From Bombyx mori (lineage: Eukaryota; Arthropoda; Insecta; Lepidoptera; Bombycidae), in the NCBI RefSeq assembly GCF_030269925.1, contig NC_085118.1, forward strand, positions 17,295,001 through 17,359,000: a DNA stretch of 64,000 nucleotides. Direction: 5' to 3'. Made by a program: the position numbers and the translations under genes. The notes beneath the pieces were generated by a model. It made no database searches. It saw only the letters and a program-made list of their open reading frames with translations, and was not told the DNA's origin. Positions 10,163-21,900 of the stretch are shown one piece after another. The stretch's first letter is position 1, and each line of letters starts with the position of its first letter.

Positions 10163-13100
10163 ATGCATCAGCCGTGCGCCAATGGCGCGCAGCAGCGCCA
10201 TGTTAACGGTGAGGCCACCAACGGCGAAGTGCCCTCACGCACCATGGCACAGACTGACCAGGAGATAGTGCGACTCATTGGACAGCATCTTATATCCATT
10301 GGACTAGAGTGAGTATCTTATATGCACAAGCCCACAAATCAAAAACTAGAGTTAGACATGTAGTTTATGTGGTAATTGATCTAAAGAGGTCAAGTACAGA
10401 ATCTTTCTTTGTTGTCTGCATTTACTAATAACCAACTTTAAAAAAAATAGGTTTTTTTATGGAGCATCTGTTGCAAACATTGAAATATGCATAATTAGTA
10501 TTAGAAACTTTATAGAACAGACAACAAGAAAAAAAAAAGTTAACAAAACACTTTACATCTTTCTTTGACAATTAATAACAAAAAACATTGAATTTGTTGT
10601 CTGTTGTAGTCCTAGGGTACCTCACTAATACATAGAACCCTCACAAGCTGTCTCCACTTCACCCTGTGCTTGCTACTTTACTTTTATTGTGTTTACAATA
10701 CAGTTGCAAATATTTTTCAGTATATTATTTAATTAGACTGCGCGAGGACTAGTCATTATGGGGAACTTTGGGAGAGGCCTATGTCCAGTTGGGCTGACGA
10801 TGATGACTTAATTAATGTTAACTGTTTCAAGAAAATCAATTACAGTCCAAGAGAAATGCTGATTGGTTGTACAATTCTAATTAGATCTAAACAAATGTAT
10901 CACAATACTGTGTAGGTTTTCCTCTTTGTAAACTTGTATTGTTGGCATTGGCCAATTCAATATTGACAGATGATTTGCATAAGCCATCAGACACAAGATT
11001 TGTAATGCTAAGCAATATATCAACCTGTTGTTCTAGCATAAGATTAAAATGCCTTAGAATAAATATAACAAATCAATTGCAATAATTTCATTAACATTTC
11101 TAATTCAATAGAGCTGTTCAAAAACTGACATCCTATTAAGTGACATTAAAATTGTCATAGCAGTGCTAAATGTTAGTTTCCACAACTATATGTTGCAGTC
11201 AAGAATTCAAAAGATTGAAACAAAGCAATGAGTATAAACAAAAATAAGTCAATTTTCTAAAAATAAAGATAGTAATTAATTTAATCATGGTATTTGAAAA
11301 ACAATCAACAAGCTTAGAGTACATAGAAATATGTACTCCAAGCTACCCACAGTTTGCTTGATTTTTTAAAAGGCATTAATTGTGGTTGATTCTTACTAAA
11401 ATGAATAATATCCTTATCATACATGTGGTGATGTTTTATCAAACATACCTCATACATGGTTAGACACTTAAAATATTCATGTGTAAGAATGAAAGATTGC
11501 ACTGGGTGTAAAAAAATTAGAAGTTTTCCAAATGATTACTAGATTGATTGGTTGCAGAAATAGGCAGGATGATGCTGCCTGTATGCTTATGATACCTTTT
11601 ACAACCAGCATAAAGACATTATGATAAAAATATTCAATGCATTCAGGATTCCAATAAAATGCTTGAAAGTTTAATTTCTTTGCTTTGCGAAAACTGCAAC
11701 TTCATCTGAGACTTAGATCTTACCTGCTGATCAATCTGTTTATCTATATATCTAAAGGTGCTATTCAAGTAGTATAATGGCCATGGTTACTGCATCAAAC
11801 AAACACTAAATGGTCTGTAACTTGTCATGAAAAGATAAGGTAATTGGTTACTTTTATTTATTGGTTAGCCAAGTGAATGAGCTCACTTCCCCTTGATATT
11901 TAGTGGTTATCTGAGGCTGCGATATGAGACATTACATGGAGAATTATGCCACCCATCTGCCTTACTTTGAGATATTGTTAGTACTTTCTGTGTTCTAAGA
12001 AATATATCTGTCAAGAAATATTAAAAAATGTTTGGACTACAGCTAGCACATTTAAATGTTGACGAATTACACCTTAGTATGTAACCAGGCAGAACAAAAT
12101 TGAAAAATTTTAATAATAAAATTAGAATAATAAGCATGGGATTTTAATTATGTTCGCCTCTGTCCTGTATATTTTTTTTACCTACTATATCGAAAGTTCT
12201 GCTTGATCAAGATTTCTTGTCTCGTATATTAGATTATGCTGACACCGATCATCTTGATCTCACAAAGGAACAATTTATTAAGCTTGAACATATTCAAAAC
12301 TATTTCCGTAGGTTTGTGTTTCGGTTTCGCAAACATGATCATGTCTCACGATAGTGCGCGAACCTCAGTTGATCATCATTCGCTGTCGTCGGAATGCTTC
12401 CAAGTTATAACTTCTTCATAATGCTGTATTTCATTCATCGTCACTGCACTACCTCTTGAAACGGTTTGAACTCCTCGACTTGTCCTACATTCACTTATTG
12501 AGGTCATCAGATAATTTATTTCTGAAGATAATTTTGCAATAATACACAGTGAGTTTGTCTGTTTGTCCAGGCGCAGTGCTGCCCTGCTCATGGAGGAGTC
12601 AGGCCTCCACTTGGAGCACCCCGCAGCGGCCACGTTTCGCCAACATGTGCTCGCCGGAGACTGGGTGAAAGCTGACCACGACCTGCGCGCCTTGCACGAA
12701 TTGCTCAGGGACTCGCCGCTCGTCGATCCTCATAGCCTCACAGTGAGTTATACTGATTACTACTGACTACAGTCAGAGCGCGAGCTCTGAGGAGGCGGGC
12801 GGGCGCGGTGCACGCTTCATATCCCGCACTCTCCCAGTACTAGTGTCGACCTTACCGTCAGAGAGCGCTTACCGACTCGTTGCTTTTAATTTTGCGATAG
12901 CAGTGTTATTTAGGTGTGTTTTCTACTGTAAATAGTATTTACACTTATAAGTCTTTTTGTTTTCACAAATAGCTATTTAATTTGACGAAAAAGGAATGGC
13001 GAGCATTAGCATAATAAACATGTCTTAACTTTAGAGGAACATTACTGGCAAAATGATGACTTAATGCTAACATCCTCATGTTGTCGAATCATTTATTATT

Positions 13101-16100
13101 GAAGTACGTGAGGAGAGTGACAATAGTACATCAAATTCTTTAAGTACTGATTAATCTGATTGCCATAGTAATTAATAATATTTTACGTTCATTTTGTCCA
13201 ATAAGTATCAGTTCATTAAATTAAACTCATACGTGATCAATTGCTTATTTATTTATTTGAAGTACATAATACCCTCATAGAATTGTTTTATAATTTACAC
13301 TCGCACGGAGGCTTAAGATGTGTTAGTATCGATAGCGCAATATCGACTAATTACAACACTAGCTCATTACGTCAACATTCCTTAACATTCCTCGGAGCTC
13401 GCGCGCGGACTGTACTTAGCTTGAAATTTATTATTAACAAAATATACTTTGTTTAAACTAAATCGTTATAATGTTGTAAGAAATGTCTTGTGTCAAGAAT
13501 TTAATGAACGCCGTGTGTTTCGTCACAGGAAATGAAGTTCCTAGTCCTGGAACAGAAGTACCTAGAACACCTGGAGGCGGGGCGGCTGCTGGACGCGCTG
13601 CACTCGCTGCGCAACGAGCTGACGCCGCTGCAGCACGACACGGCGCGCGTGCACCGGCTGTCGGCGCTCATGATGTGCGCGTCCGCCGGGGAGCTGCGCG
13701 CGCGGGCTCGCTGGGCCGGCACGGGCCTGGCGTCGCGGCAGGCGGTGCTGGCCAGGGTCCAGGTGCGCGCTTACACAACAAAACAACGAATAGTAAAGGC
13801 ACTTTATCTGCCGCCCAGTTTTTAGTTGCATTTGGCTGTGCGCAGGCAGCGAGTTGTGAATTGTTGAATCTAAGAAATATCACTTAGGTTTTATAACATA
13901 ATATTTTCAGGATTCAGCTGTTTCCACTAAGTTTATTTCGTGAAGTATTTCCTCATATCCGATATATGAGTCGACTATTATCAAAGCCGGCAATCTGACT
14001 TTTGGACAATTATTGGTAAATCAGAAAAACGAATTATTGACTTTGTATTCCATTGGCAGTCACAAAACTCTTCGATACGACATCTTAGATAAATAACAGG
14101 TTAACTATTAACCTTTATTTAATGCAGGTTTTGAACCGTATTCTTTGAACGAGACGATTATATTCAAATCAATCCGTATTGACATATCAAAACATTTTTT
14201 TGTCCAAATGCACAGATTGCCACCTTTGATAATAGACGACTCATATATAGCTTGTGTTGTTTATGCCTCATGATATTATGTTTTTTTTCTTTTTTTCCCA
14301 ACCTTGAGAGGCTATTACAGCTTCACCCTTACGTGTAGGTGAGCTCACGGGGCTCAAACCGGAAGTGTTGCTAACACTGGCCCTAGCAAGAGCAATGCTT
14401 CGCAGAATCTACCACCGGATCGGAAACGCGACCCAATGAGAAAATCCGGCGAGAAAGTCCGTGGGCTGTGTCTGTGGGTAAAACCATATTATGCTCATGG
14501 ACATGCCAAGCTCAGCCACAGTTCGGCATTGCTTATACTTAATTTATACATTTGATTATAAATATGCGCGTGACTCCTCCCGTACCGATGGTACGAAGCC
14601 GATAAAGTCGAAATGCCAACTACAAAGTTTAACGCCATTGGACGGCAACACAGAGCAACCCCTCGTCGCCGCCCTCACTACCTCCGCCACTACCACTACA
14701 AACATAATATATATATTATAGTATTCAGATGCTACCTTTTTGGTCTATGTAATTTTGTATTTTACTTTGGCGGGCAATAAAGTACTTTTTAGCGTACTTA
14801 GTATTGCGTCCCGAGTAGCGGCGGCGGCAGGTTGCAGTAAGGTCGGTGTGCAGGCGCAGCTGCCCCCCGCGCTGATGATGGCGCCGGGCCGGCTCCGCGC
14901 GCTGCTGGCGCAGGCGGCGCAGCACCAGACGCAGCGGTGCCGCTTCCACTGCGCGCCGCGCCCGCCCGCCGACCCCGAGCGCATCCCCTTCACGCTGCTG
15001 GCCGACCACCACTGCTCGCCCGACGCCTTCCCCATACACTCCCTGCAGGTACGGCGCCTCCGCGGCCCGGAACTCATGCCGGCCTCATGCCCGCCCAAGT
15101 GGAGGGTCGGCGCCTGACCACCGACAGCTTGTCAATAACATGTTCATATCGTCGTGGCGCTAGGGAAGCTACCAGAAGATACTGATGAGACGTTGTACAC
15201 GCACGTAAGTCAACCAGACAAGTGCAGCTCGCGTCCTACAGCTATTTGTTCACGTTCCAGGTACTGAACGAGCACTGCGACGAGGTGTGGTACTGCAAAT
15301 GGTCCCCGGACGGCCTGAAGCTGGCGACCGGCTCCAAGGACAACACGGTCATCATATGGGACTTCGACCCCGAGGCTAAACGACTCTCCTTTAGGTGACG
15401 GAAGCTACTTGCGATCTAATCTGACGAGATTTTTGTTTTATTGTGTTCGAGGGTAGACGAGCATGTGGTTCACTTAATGGTGAGTATTAGAGATGCCAGA
15501 GGGGTGGGGTGCCCGGGGCCCGCCGGCAACACGCGTGAGATCCATGTGCGCCACATGAGGTCTGTCTTAACCAAATACAACCTAAATATAATATTAATTA
15601 TTCATATATACCTAGCTATTGAATCAAATCAATAGAGTGGACATATCATATTATGTTATGTAAAGGCGGGTACAGAATGTCCGAAGTGTAACTGCAATGA
15701 AACAATTTGCTGTCCACACTGTCGCCATGCGTCCTGCAATGCGACACAAGTCCCATAGTGATGAAGCCGTGCGCGCCGCGATCCGCCATTGATCAGTTTC
15801 TTCGACGATCACAACAGATGCGAGTGGGTCCATGTTCGGTTCGTGCACGTTCGTCTGGCGTTACAGCAGTCTGTAACCTGTTTTATTTTTCTTGCCGTGG
15901 GCCGAACCTCTTACAAGGTCCCCGCGTCTAGGGGGCGCACGGGGTATGCGGGACTTGACGATCTGCAAAGTGTTGGGAGCAGTCCGCGGGCCCAAAAAAT
16001 TTTAGGGCCCACCCACTAAACGACTCCCCTGCACTCTTACATCCGACGTCTGATCTCCGTCCGGGGTCAGAACCCGGTCAGAGTAGGGGGGTTCCCGCGG

Positions 16101-18900
16101 TCAACACTACAACCAGACACGCGGCGCCACCCCGAGGTCGCCCGACCGACGACGGACGTCGAGGCGATAGTCTACGACCACCGACGCCGGCCTCCGCGGT
16201 ACGGCGGCCCAGCCAGGCCGCGAGGGCGGTGCCGCTGGAGTTCTGGGATACCTCGCTGGGTCAGAACCAGCCTGCCGGGTCGGAACGCGATACATCGCCG
16301 ACCGCTTAATAACGAACATCAATCGAACATGGGAAATAATATATACATATTCAGGACGCTTAATAAGCACACCAATGTATGTAGTGTTTACTGTAAATTA
16401 CAGGAAGTCCCTAGAGGGCCACACTTACGGCGTGTCGTTCCTGGCGTGGAGCCCCGACGGGCGGTACCTGATCGCCGCGGGCCCCGAGGACTGCCCCGAC
16501 CTGTGGATATGGAACATGGAGACGGAGCTGCTGCACCTGAAGATGACGCACTCGCAGGAGGACTCGCTGACGGCGGCGGCGTGGCACCGCGCCGGCGACA
16601 AGTTCGTGTGCGGCGGCGCCCGCGGACAGTTCTACCACTGCGCCCTCGACGTACGTCGAGCCCTCCAACTACTCATATTTAATCTTTACCTATGAATTTG
16701 CCGTTTACTACACAGAAAGTTAACGTTCTAACCGACAAAGAGTCGTGCGTTCGTTTGTTGCGACGGAATTCCATAAGTACGTGTATTTTTATCGTGTCCG
16801 TATTAGCGATAAAGATACAAAGATAGTTAAAACAAAACTGACTGACTCGATGATGCAGTAATTACTGACTGTTGCGCCGAGGGTCGTTTGCTCTTTCTCC
16901 GGGTGTTCATTATCTATATATGTATTTATATTTAAACGTATATACCGGACCTACGACCGTGCGGGATTTATTCATACAAACAAAACATTAATCGTTAACA
17001 AATGACTCAATTTATAAATAAAATTCATGTGAATTTAGACAGTATTTTGTGCTATACACACATACATTACAAATGGCCAATGCTGTAAAACGGCAACTTC
17101 ATAGCTAAGATGTATTATTATATTCATTGTCTTAGAAATATGTGTTTAATTACCTTTGAACAGATTTTTATAAAAAAATAGTGCGCGCGTAACTTTGTGA
17201 ACTGTTGTGGAACAAGTGAAACTTCTTTTGCCGCGTGTAGTATTATGGTTTTCTTCACTTTTCATCCTTGAATCAAATTTCCCTTTTAATGAAGAATGCT
17301 GTGTATCAGAGAAACGACCTCCTCCCCGTTTATATATATTTTAAATAATACATAATTTTTTTTTAAATCCTTCGTAGAAAATAAACATAAGAAAATAATA
17401 ACAAGCCATCTATTGGCCGACGCCCGTAAACAGGATGTGTATAAGAGAAACGATTTAGCTCGCTTTCTCCCTCTCTCCCTGGTCGAATGGTTCCCGAGAC
17501 GCTGTCTATTTTCTTACTCTCGCTCTTCCTAAATTGTATCTTTTCTCTCTAGCCGTAACGAATCTGTCGTGAGTTAAATTTTAGTCTCAACGCGCCTAAA
17601 GAAGTTTCACTTCAATAACATGTTTCCAACTTTGAAACCCCATTTCTCCTTTAAGGGATGAAACTTAGGGATAAATTCCGATAGTGCGTGATCCGTTCGC
17701 CCGGACGCGGCCGTGATCCCCTGACCGTCCCGTGAGCAGGTAGTCGTTTGCAGGGCACACTGCTGAGCAGCTGGGACGGGGTCCGCGTCAACGCGCTGTG
17801 CTGCCGCGAGGACGCGCGCTCCGTGCTGGCCGCCGACACGCACCACCGCGTGCGCCTCTACGACTTCACCGACCTCACCGACCGCAACCTGTACGTCACG
17901 CGCACACACGCACGCACACGCGCACGCACACACACACACGCACATACACGCGCACACGCACTCACACGTACATGTCTCGGCCTATGGCTCATTGTGTGAA
18001 AAGTACAGGTTTCTTGAAACGATTCCCACGTCCCCCATTGCGCACTAGTGGAGCGCCGCGACTGTGCCCGCTCTCATCGCAACCGGAGGGACGGCACAGG
18101 AGCGTACGGGGGAGGGGGGGGGCGCGTACGTAGACAGTAACGAGCCCGTGTGATTGCTGCAGAATACAAGAGGAGCACGCTGTGATGGCGATGACTGTGA
18201 ACGCAGCGGACAGCCTGCTGCTGCTGAACGTGGCCAACCAGGGCGTGCACCTCTGGGACATACGTGAGTTCGCACCAACTATCCTGTTAATGATATCAGC
18301 TTGGAGCCCGCGCTCGTCGAGGGGCGGCCGCGGACCTCGCCCCGCTCCGATGCTCCGTCGAGATCAGCAATAATTTGCATCTCATGTTTTTATTATTATT
18401 TAATAATTTGCATTTGGTATACATAAGCTCTATAGCTCATAACTGCCAAATGTACCTTAATACTCCTACTCTGTAACAGGAGCCCGAGCTCTGGTCCGAC
18501 GTTTCCGTGGGTTGAGTCAGGGCCACTTCACCATCCACGCGTGCTTCGGCGGTGCTCATCAGGACTTCATTGCTTCTGGCTCAGAAGATAACAAGGTACT
18601 GTATACTTTGCTGTTTCTTTACTAACGGAGATGACACCAACACAAACGTCCCGGCCGTGAGTTCTGGGGCTGACCCGAGCTGACGAACTATTGACAGTGT
18701 ACTTATAATTAAACTTTGAACATGTTGGTTTGCAGGTTTACATCTGGCACATGAACGGCGAGGAGCCGGTGGCGGTGGTGTCGGGGCACACGCGGTGCGT
18801 CAACGCGGTGTCGTGGAACCCGGTGCACCACGACGTGCTGGTCTCCGTCTCCGACGACTACTCGCTGCGGCTCTGGGGCCCGCGCTCGCATCGCTGCTAG
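10163..18900 (+). CDS. WDR26: WD repeat-containing protein 26 (CTLH/GID E3 ligase subunit), ten exons
   Basis: Exons: 10163-10308, 12571-12742, 13529-13762, 14854-15048, 15261-15394, 16404-16650, 17754-17890, 18163-18263, 18480-18595, 18736-18900 (stop TAG). Every junction is GT-AG with matching phase; the product is 548 aa. A LisH motif lies at about residues 31-60 ([19 protein letters not shown]), then a CTLH region ([25 protein letters not shown], residues 66-140). WD40 blades follow from about residue 250: [90 protein letters not shown] and the last SLRLWG. Human WDR26 matches blade by blade. WDR26 recruits substrates to the CTLH (GID) ubiquitin ligase. The frame is open upstream to a stop at 9980 without another ATG, so ATG 10163 (gcggccATGc) is chosen. 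The C-terminus ends abruptly as WGPRSHRC, and these last codons are what the downstream array repeats. Confidence 0.95.
10309..12570. other. WDR26 intron 1
   Basis: AT-rich, no gene. At about 10738-10810 a short dispersed-repeat tail ends in 'gggctgacgatgatga', a style common at the 3' ends of lepidopteran RTE LINEs. Nothing else is recognised. Confidence 0.5.
13962..14248. mobile_element. MITE with about 35-bp terminal inverted repeats, WDR26 intron 3
   Basis: The left end reads ATATATGAGTCGACTATTAT and continues CAAAG..GGCAATCTG. The inverted right end reads ATATATGAGTCGTCTATTAT, then CAAAG..GGCAATCTG. The termini sit in TATA sequence, consistent with TA target duplication, so the Tc1/mariner-type superfamily is likely. 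It is 287 bp with no coding capacity. Confidence 0.75.
14284..14490 (-). repeat. Dispersed repeat family B, inverted copy
   Basis: Shares 'aatctaccaccggatcgga', 'cgcgaccca' and 'atccggcgagaaa' with copies at 34545, 39885, 41015, 52400 and 60490. Here the orientation is opposite to the 39885 copy. Probably a LINE 3' region; family name unknown to me. Confidence 0.6.
15905..16310. mobile_element. GC-rich block in WDR26 intron 5
   Basis: About 400 bases of GC-rich sequence between the exon ending 15394 and the one starting 16404, unlike the surrounding AT-rich intron. It has no coding similarity I recognise. The style resembles the block at 4425-5040 and suggests a non-LTR retroelement fragment, but I cannot align them. 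Confidence 0.3.
16651..17753. other. WDR26 intron 6
   Basis: Mostly AT-rich; a clustered C/T-rich stretch lies near 17455-17555. No gene or clear repeat seen. Confidence 0.5.
17891..17975. repeat. Interrupted (CA/CG)n microsatellite
   Basis: Alternating purine-pyrimidine run of CACACA and CGCACG steps, immediately after the exon 7 donor of WDR26 (GTACGT at 17891). The donor itself is part of the run. Confidence 0.85.
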
Positions 18901-21900
18901 TACCCTCCGTACGTACACACGCGCGGCGCCGTGCCCCCCGCCCCCGCCTCCTCGACTACTCGCTGCGGCTCTGGGGCCCGCGCTCGCATCGCTGCTAGTA
19001 CCCTCCGTACGTACACACGCGCGGCGCCGTGCCCCCCGCCCCCGCCTCCTCGACTACTCGCTGCGGCTCTGGGGCCCGCGCTCGCATCGCTGCTAGTACC
19101 CTCCGTACGTACACACGCGCGGCGCCGTGCCCCCCGCCTCCTCGACTACTCGCTGCGGCTCTGGGGCCCGCGCTCGCATCGCTGCTAGTACCCTCCGTAC
19201 GTACACACGCGCGGCGCCGTGCCCCCCCGCCTCCTCGACTACTCGCTGCGGCTCTGGGGCCCGCGCTCGCATCGCTGCTAGTACCCTCCGTACGTACACA
19301 CGCGCGGCGCCGTGCTCCCCGCCCCCGCCTCCTCGACTACTCGCTGCGGCTCTGGGGCCCGCGCTCGCATCGCTGCTAGTACCCTCCGTACGTACACACG
19401 CGCGGCGCCGTGCCCCCCGCCCCCGCCTCCTCGACTACTCGCTGCGGCTCTGGGGCCCGCGCTCGCATCGCTGCTAGTACCCTCCGTACGTACACACGCG
19501 CGGCGCCGTGCCCCCCCGCCCCCGCCTCCTCGACTACTCGCTGCGGCTCTGGGGCCCGCGCTCGCATCGCTGCTAGTACCCTCCGTACGTACACACGCGC
19601 GGCGCCGTGCTCCCCGCCCCCGCCTCCTCGACTACTCGCTGCGGCTCTGGGGCCCGCGCTCGCATCGCTGCTAGTACCCTCCGTACGTACACACGCGCGG
19701 CGCCGTGCCCCCCGCCCCCGCCTCCTCGACTACTCGCTGCGGCTCTGGGGCCCGCGCTCGCATCGCTGCTAGTACCCTCCGTACGTACACACGCGCGGCG
19801 CCGTGCCCCCCGCCTCCTCGACTACTCGCTGCGGCTCTGGGGCCCGCGCTCGCATCGCTGCTAGTACCCTCCGTACGTACACACGCGCGGCGCCGTGCCC
19901 CCCCGCCTCCTCGACTACTCGCTGCGGCTCTGGGGCCCGCGCTCGCATCGCTGCTAGTACCCTCCGTACGTACACACGCGCGGCGCCGTGCTCCCCGCCC
20001 CCGCCTCCTCGACTACTCGCTGCGGCTCTGGGGCCCGCGCTCGCATCGCTGCTAGTACCCTCCGTACGTACACACGCGCGGCGCCGTGCTCCCCGCCCCC
20101 GCCTCCTCGACTACTCGCTGCGGCTCTGGGGCCCGCGCTCGCATCGCTGCTAGTACCCTCCGTACGTACACACGCGCGGCGCCGTGCTCCCCGCCCCCGC
20201 CTCCTCGACTACTCGCTGCGGCTCTGGGGCCCGCGCTCGCATCGCTGCTAGTACCCTCCGTACGTACACACGCGCGGCGCCGTGCCCCCCGCCCCCGCCT
20301 CCTCGACTACTCGCTGCGGCTCTGGGGCCCGCGCTCGCATCGCTGCTAGTACCCTCCGTACGTACACACGCGCGGCGCCGTGCCCCCCGCCCCCGCCTCC
20401 TCGACTACTCGCTGCGGCTCTGGGGCCCGCGCTCGCATCGCTGCTAGTACCCTCCGTACGTACACACGCGCGGCGCCGTGCCCCCCCCGCCTCCTCGACT
20501 ACTCGCTGCGGCTCTGGGGCCCGCGCTCGCATCGCTGCTAGTACCCTCCGTACGTACACACGCGCGGCGCCGTGCCCCCCGCCCCCGCCTCCTCGACTAC
20601 TCGCTGCGGCTCTGGGGCCCGCGCTCGCATCGCTGCTAGTACCCTCCGTACGTACACACGCGCGGCGCCGTGCCCCCCCGCCCCCTCGACTACTCGCTGC
20701 GGCTCTGGGGCCCGCGCTCGCATCGCTGCTAGTACCCTCCGTACGTACACACGCGCGGCGCCGTGCCCCCCGCCCCCGCCTCCTCGCTGCGGCTCTGGGG
20801 CCCGCGCTCGCATCGCTGCTAGTACCCTCCGTACGTACACACGCGCGGCGCCGTGCCCCCCCGCCTCCTCGACTACTCGCTGCGGCTCTGGGGCCCGCGC
20901 TCGCATCGCTGCTAGTACCCTCCGTACGTACACACGCGCGGCGCCGTGCCCCCCCGGCTCCTCGACTACTCGCTGCGGCTCTGGGGCCCGCGCTCGCATC
21001 GCTGCTAGTACCCTCCGTACGTACACACGCGCGGCGCCGTGCCCCCCCGCCCCCTCGACTACTCGCTGCGGCTCTGGGGCCCGCGCTCGCATCGCTGCTA
21101 GTACCCTCCGTACGTACACACGCGCGGCGCCGTGCCCCCCCGCCCCCTCGACTACTCGCTGCGGCTCTGGGGCCCGCGCTCGCATCGCTGCTAGTACCCT
21201 CCGTACGTACACACGCGCGGCGCCGTGCCCCCCCGCCTCCTCGACTACTCGCTGCGGCTCTGGGGCCCGCGCTCGCATCGCTGCTAGTACCCTCCGTACG
21301 TACACACGCGCGGCGCCGTGCTCCCCGCCCCCGCCTCCTCGACTACTCGCTGCGGCTCTGGGGCCCGCGCTCGCATCGCTGCTAGTACCCTCCGTACGTA
21401 CACACGCGCGGCGCCGTGCTCCCCGCCCCCGCCTCCTCGACTACTCGCTGCGGCTCTGGGGCCCGCGCTCGCATCGCTGCTAGTACCCTCCGTACGTACA
21501 CACGCGCGGCGCCGTGCCCCCCGCCCCCGCCTCCTCGACTACTCGCTGCGGCTCTGGGGCCCGCGCTCGCATCGCTGCTAGTACCCTCCGTACGTACACA
21601 CGCGCGGCGCCGTGCCCCCCGCCCCCGCCTCCTCGACTACTCGCTGCGGCTCTGGGGCCCGCGCTCGCATCGCTGCTAGTACCCCCCGTACGTACACACG
21701 CGCGTCGCCGTGCCCCCCCCGCCTCCTCGACTACTCGCTGCGGCTCTGGGGCCCGCGCTCGCATCGCTGCTAGTACCCTCCGTACGTATACACGCGCGGC
21801 GCCGTGCCCCCCGCCCCCGCCTCCTCGACTACTCGCTGCGGCTCTGGGGCCCGCGCTCGCATCGCTGCTAGTACCCTCCGTACGTACACACGCGCGGCGC

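Noticed and set aside
13483..13887. 134-codon frame overlapping WDR26 exon 3
   Set aside because: It is a different frame from the one matching WDR26 (residues [14 protein letters not shown]) and is explained by high GC in the exon.
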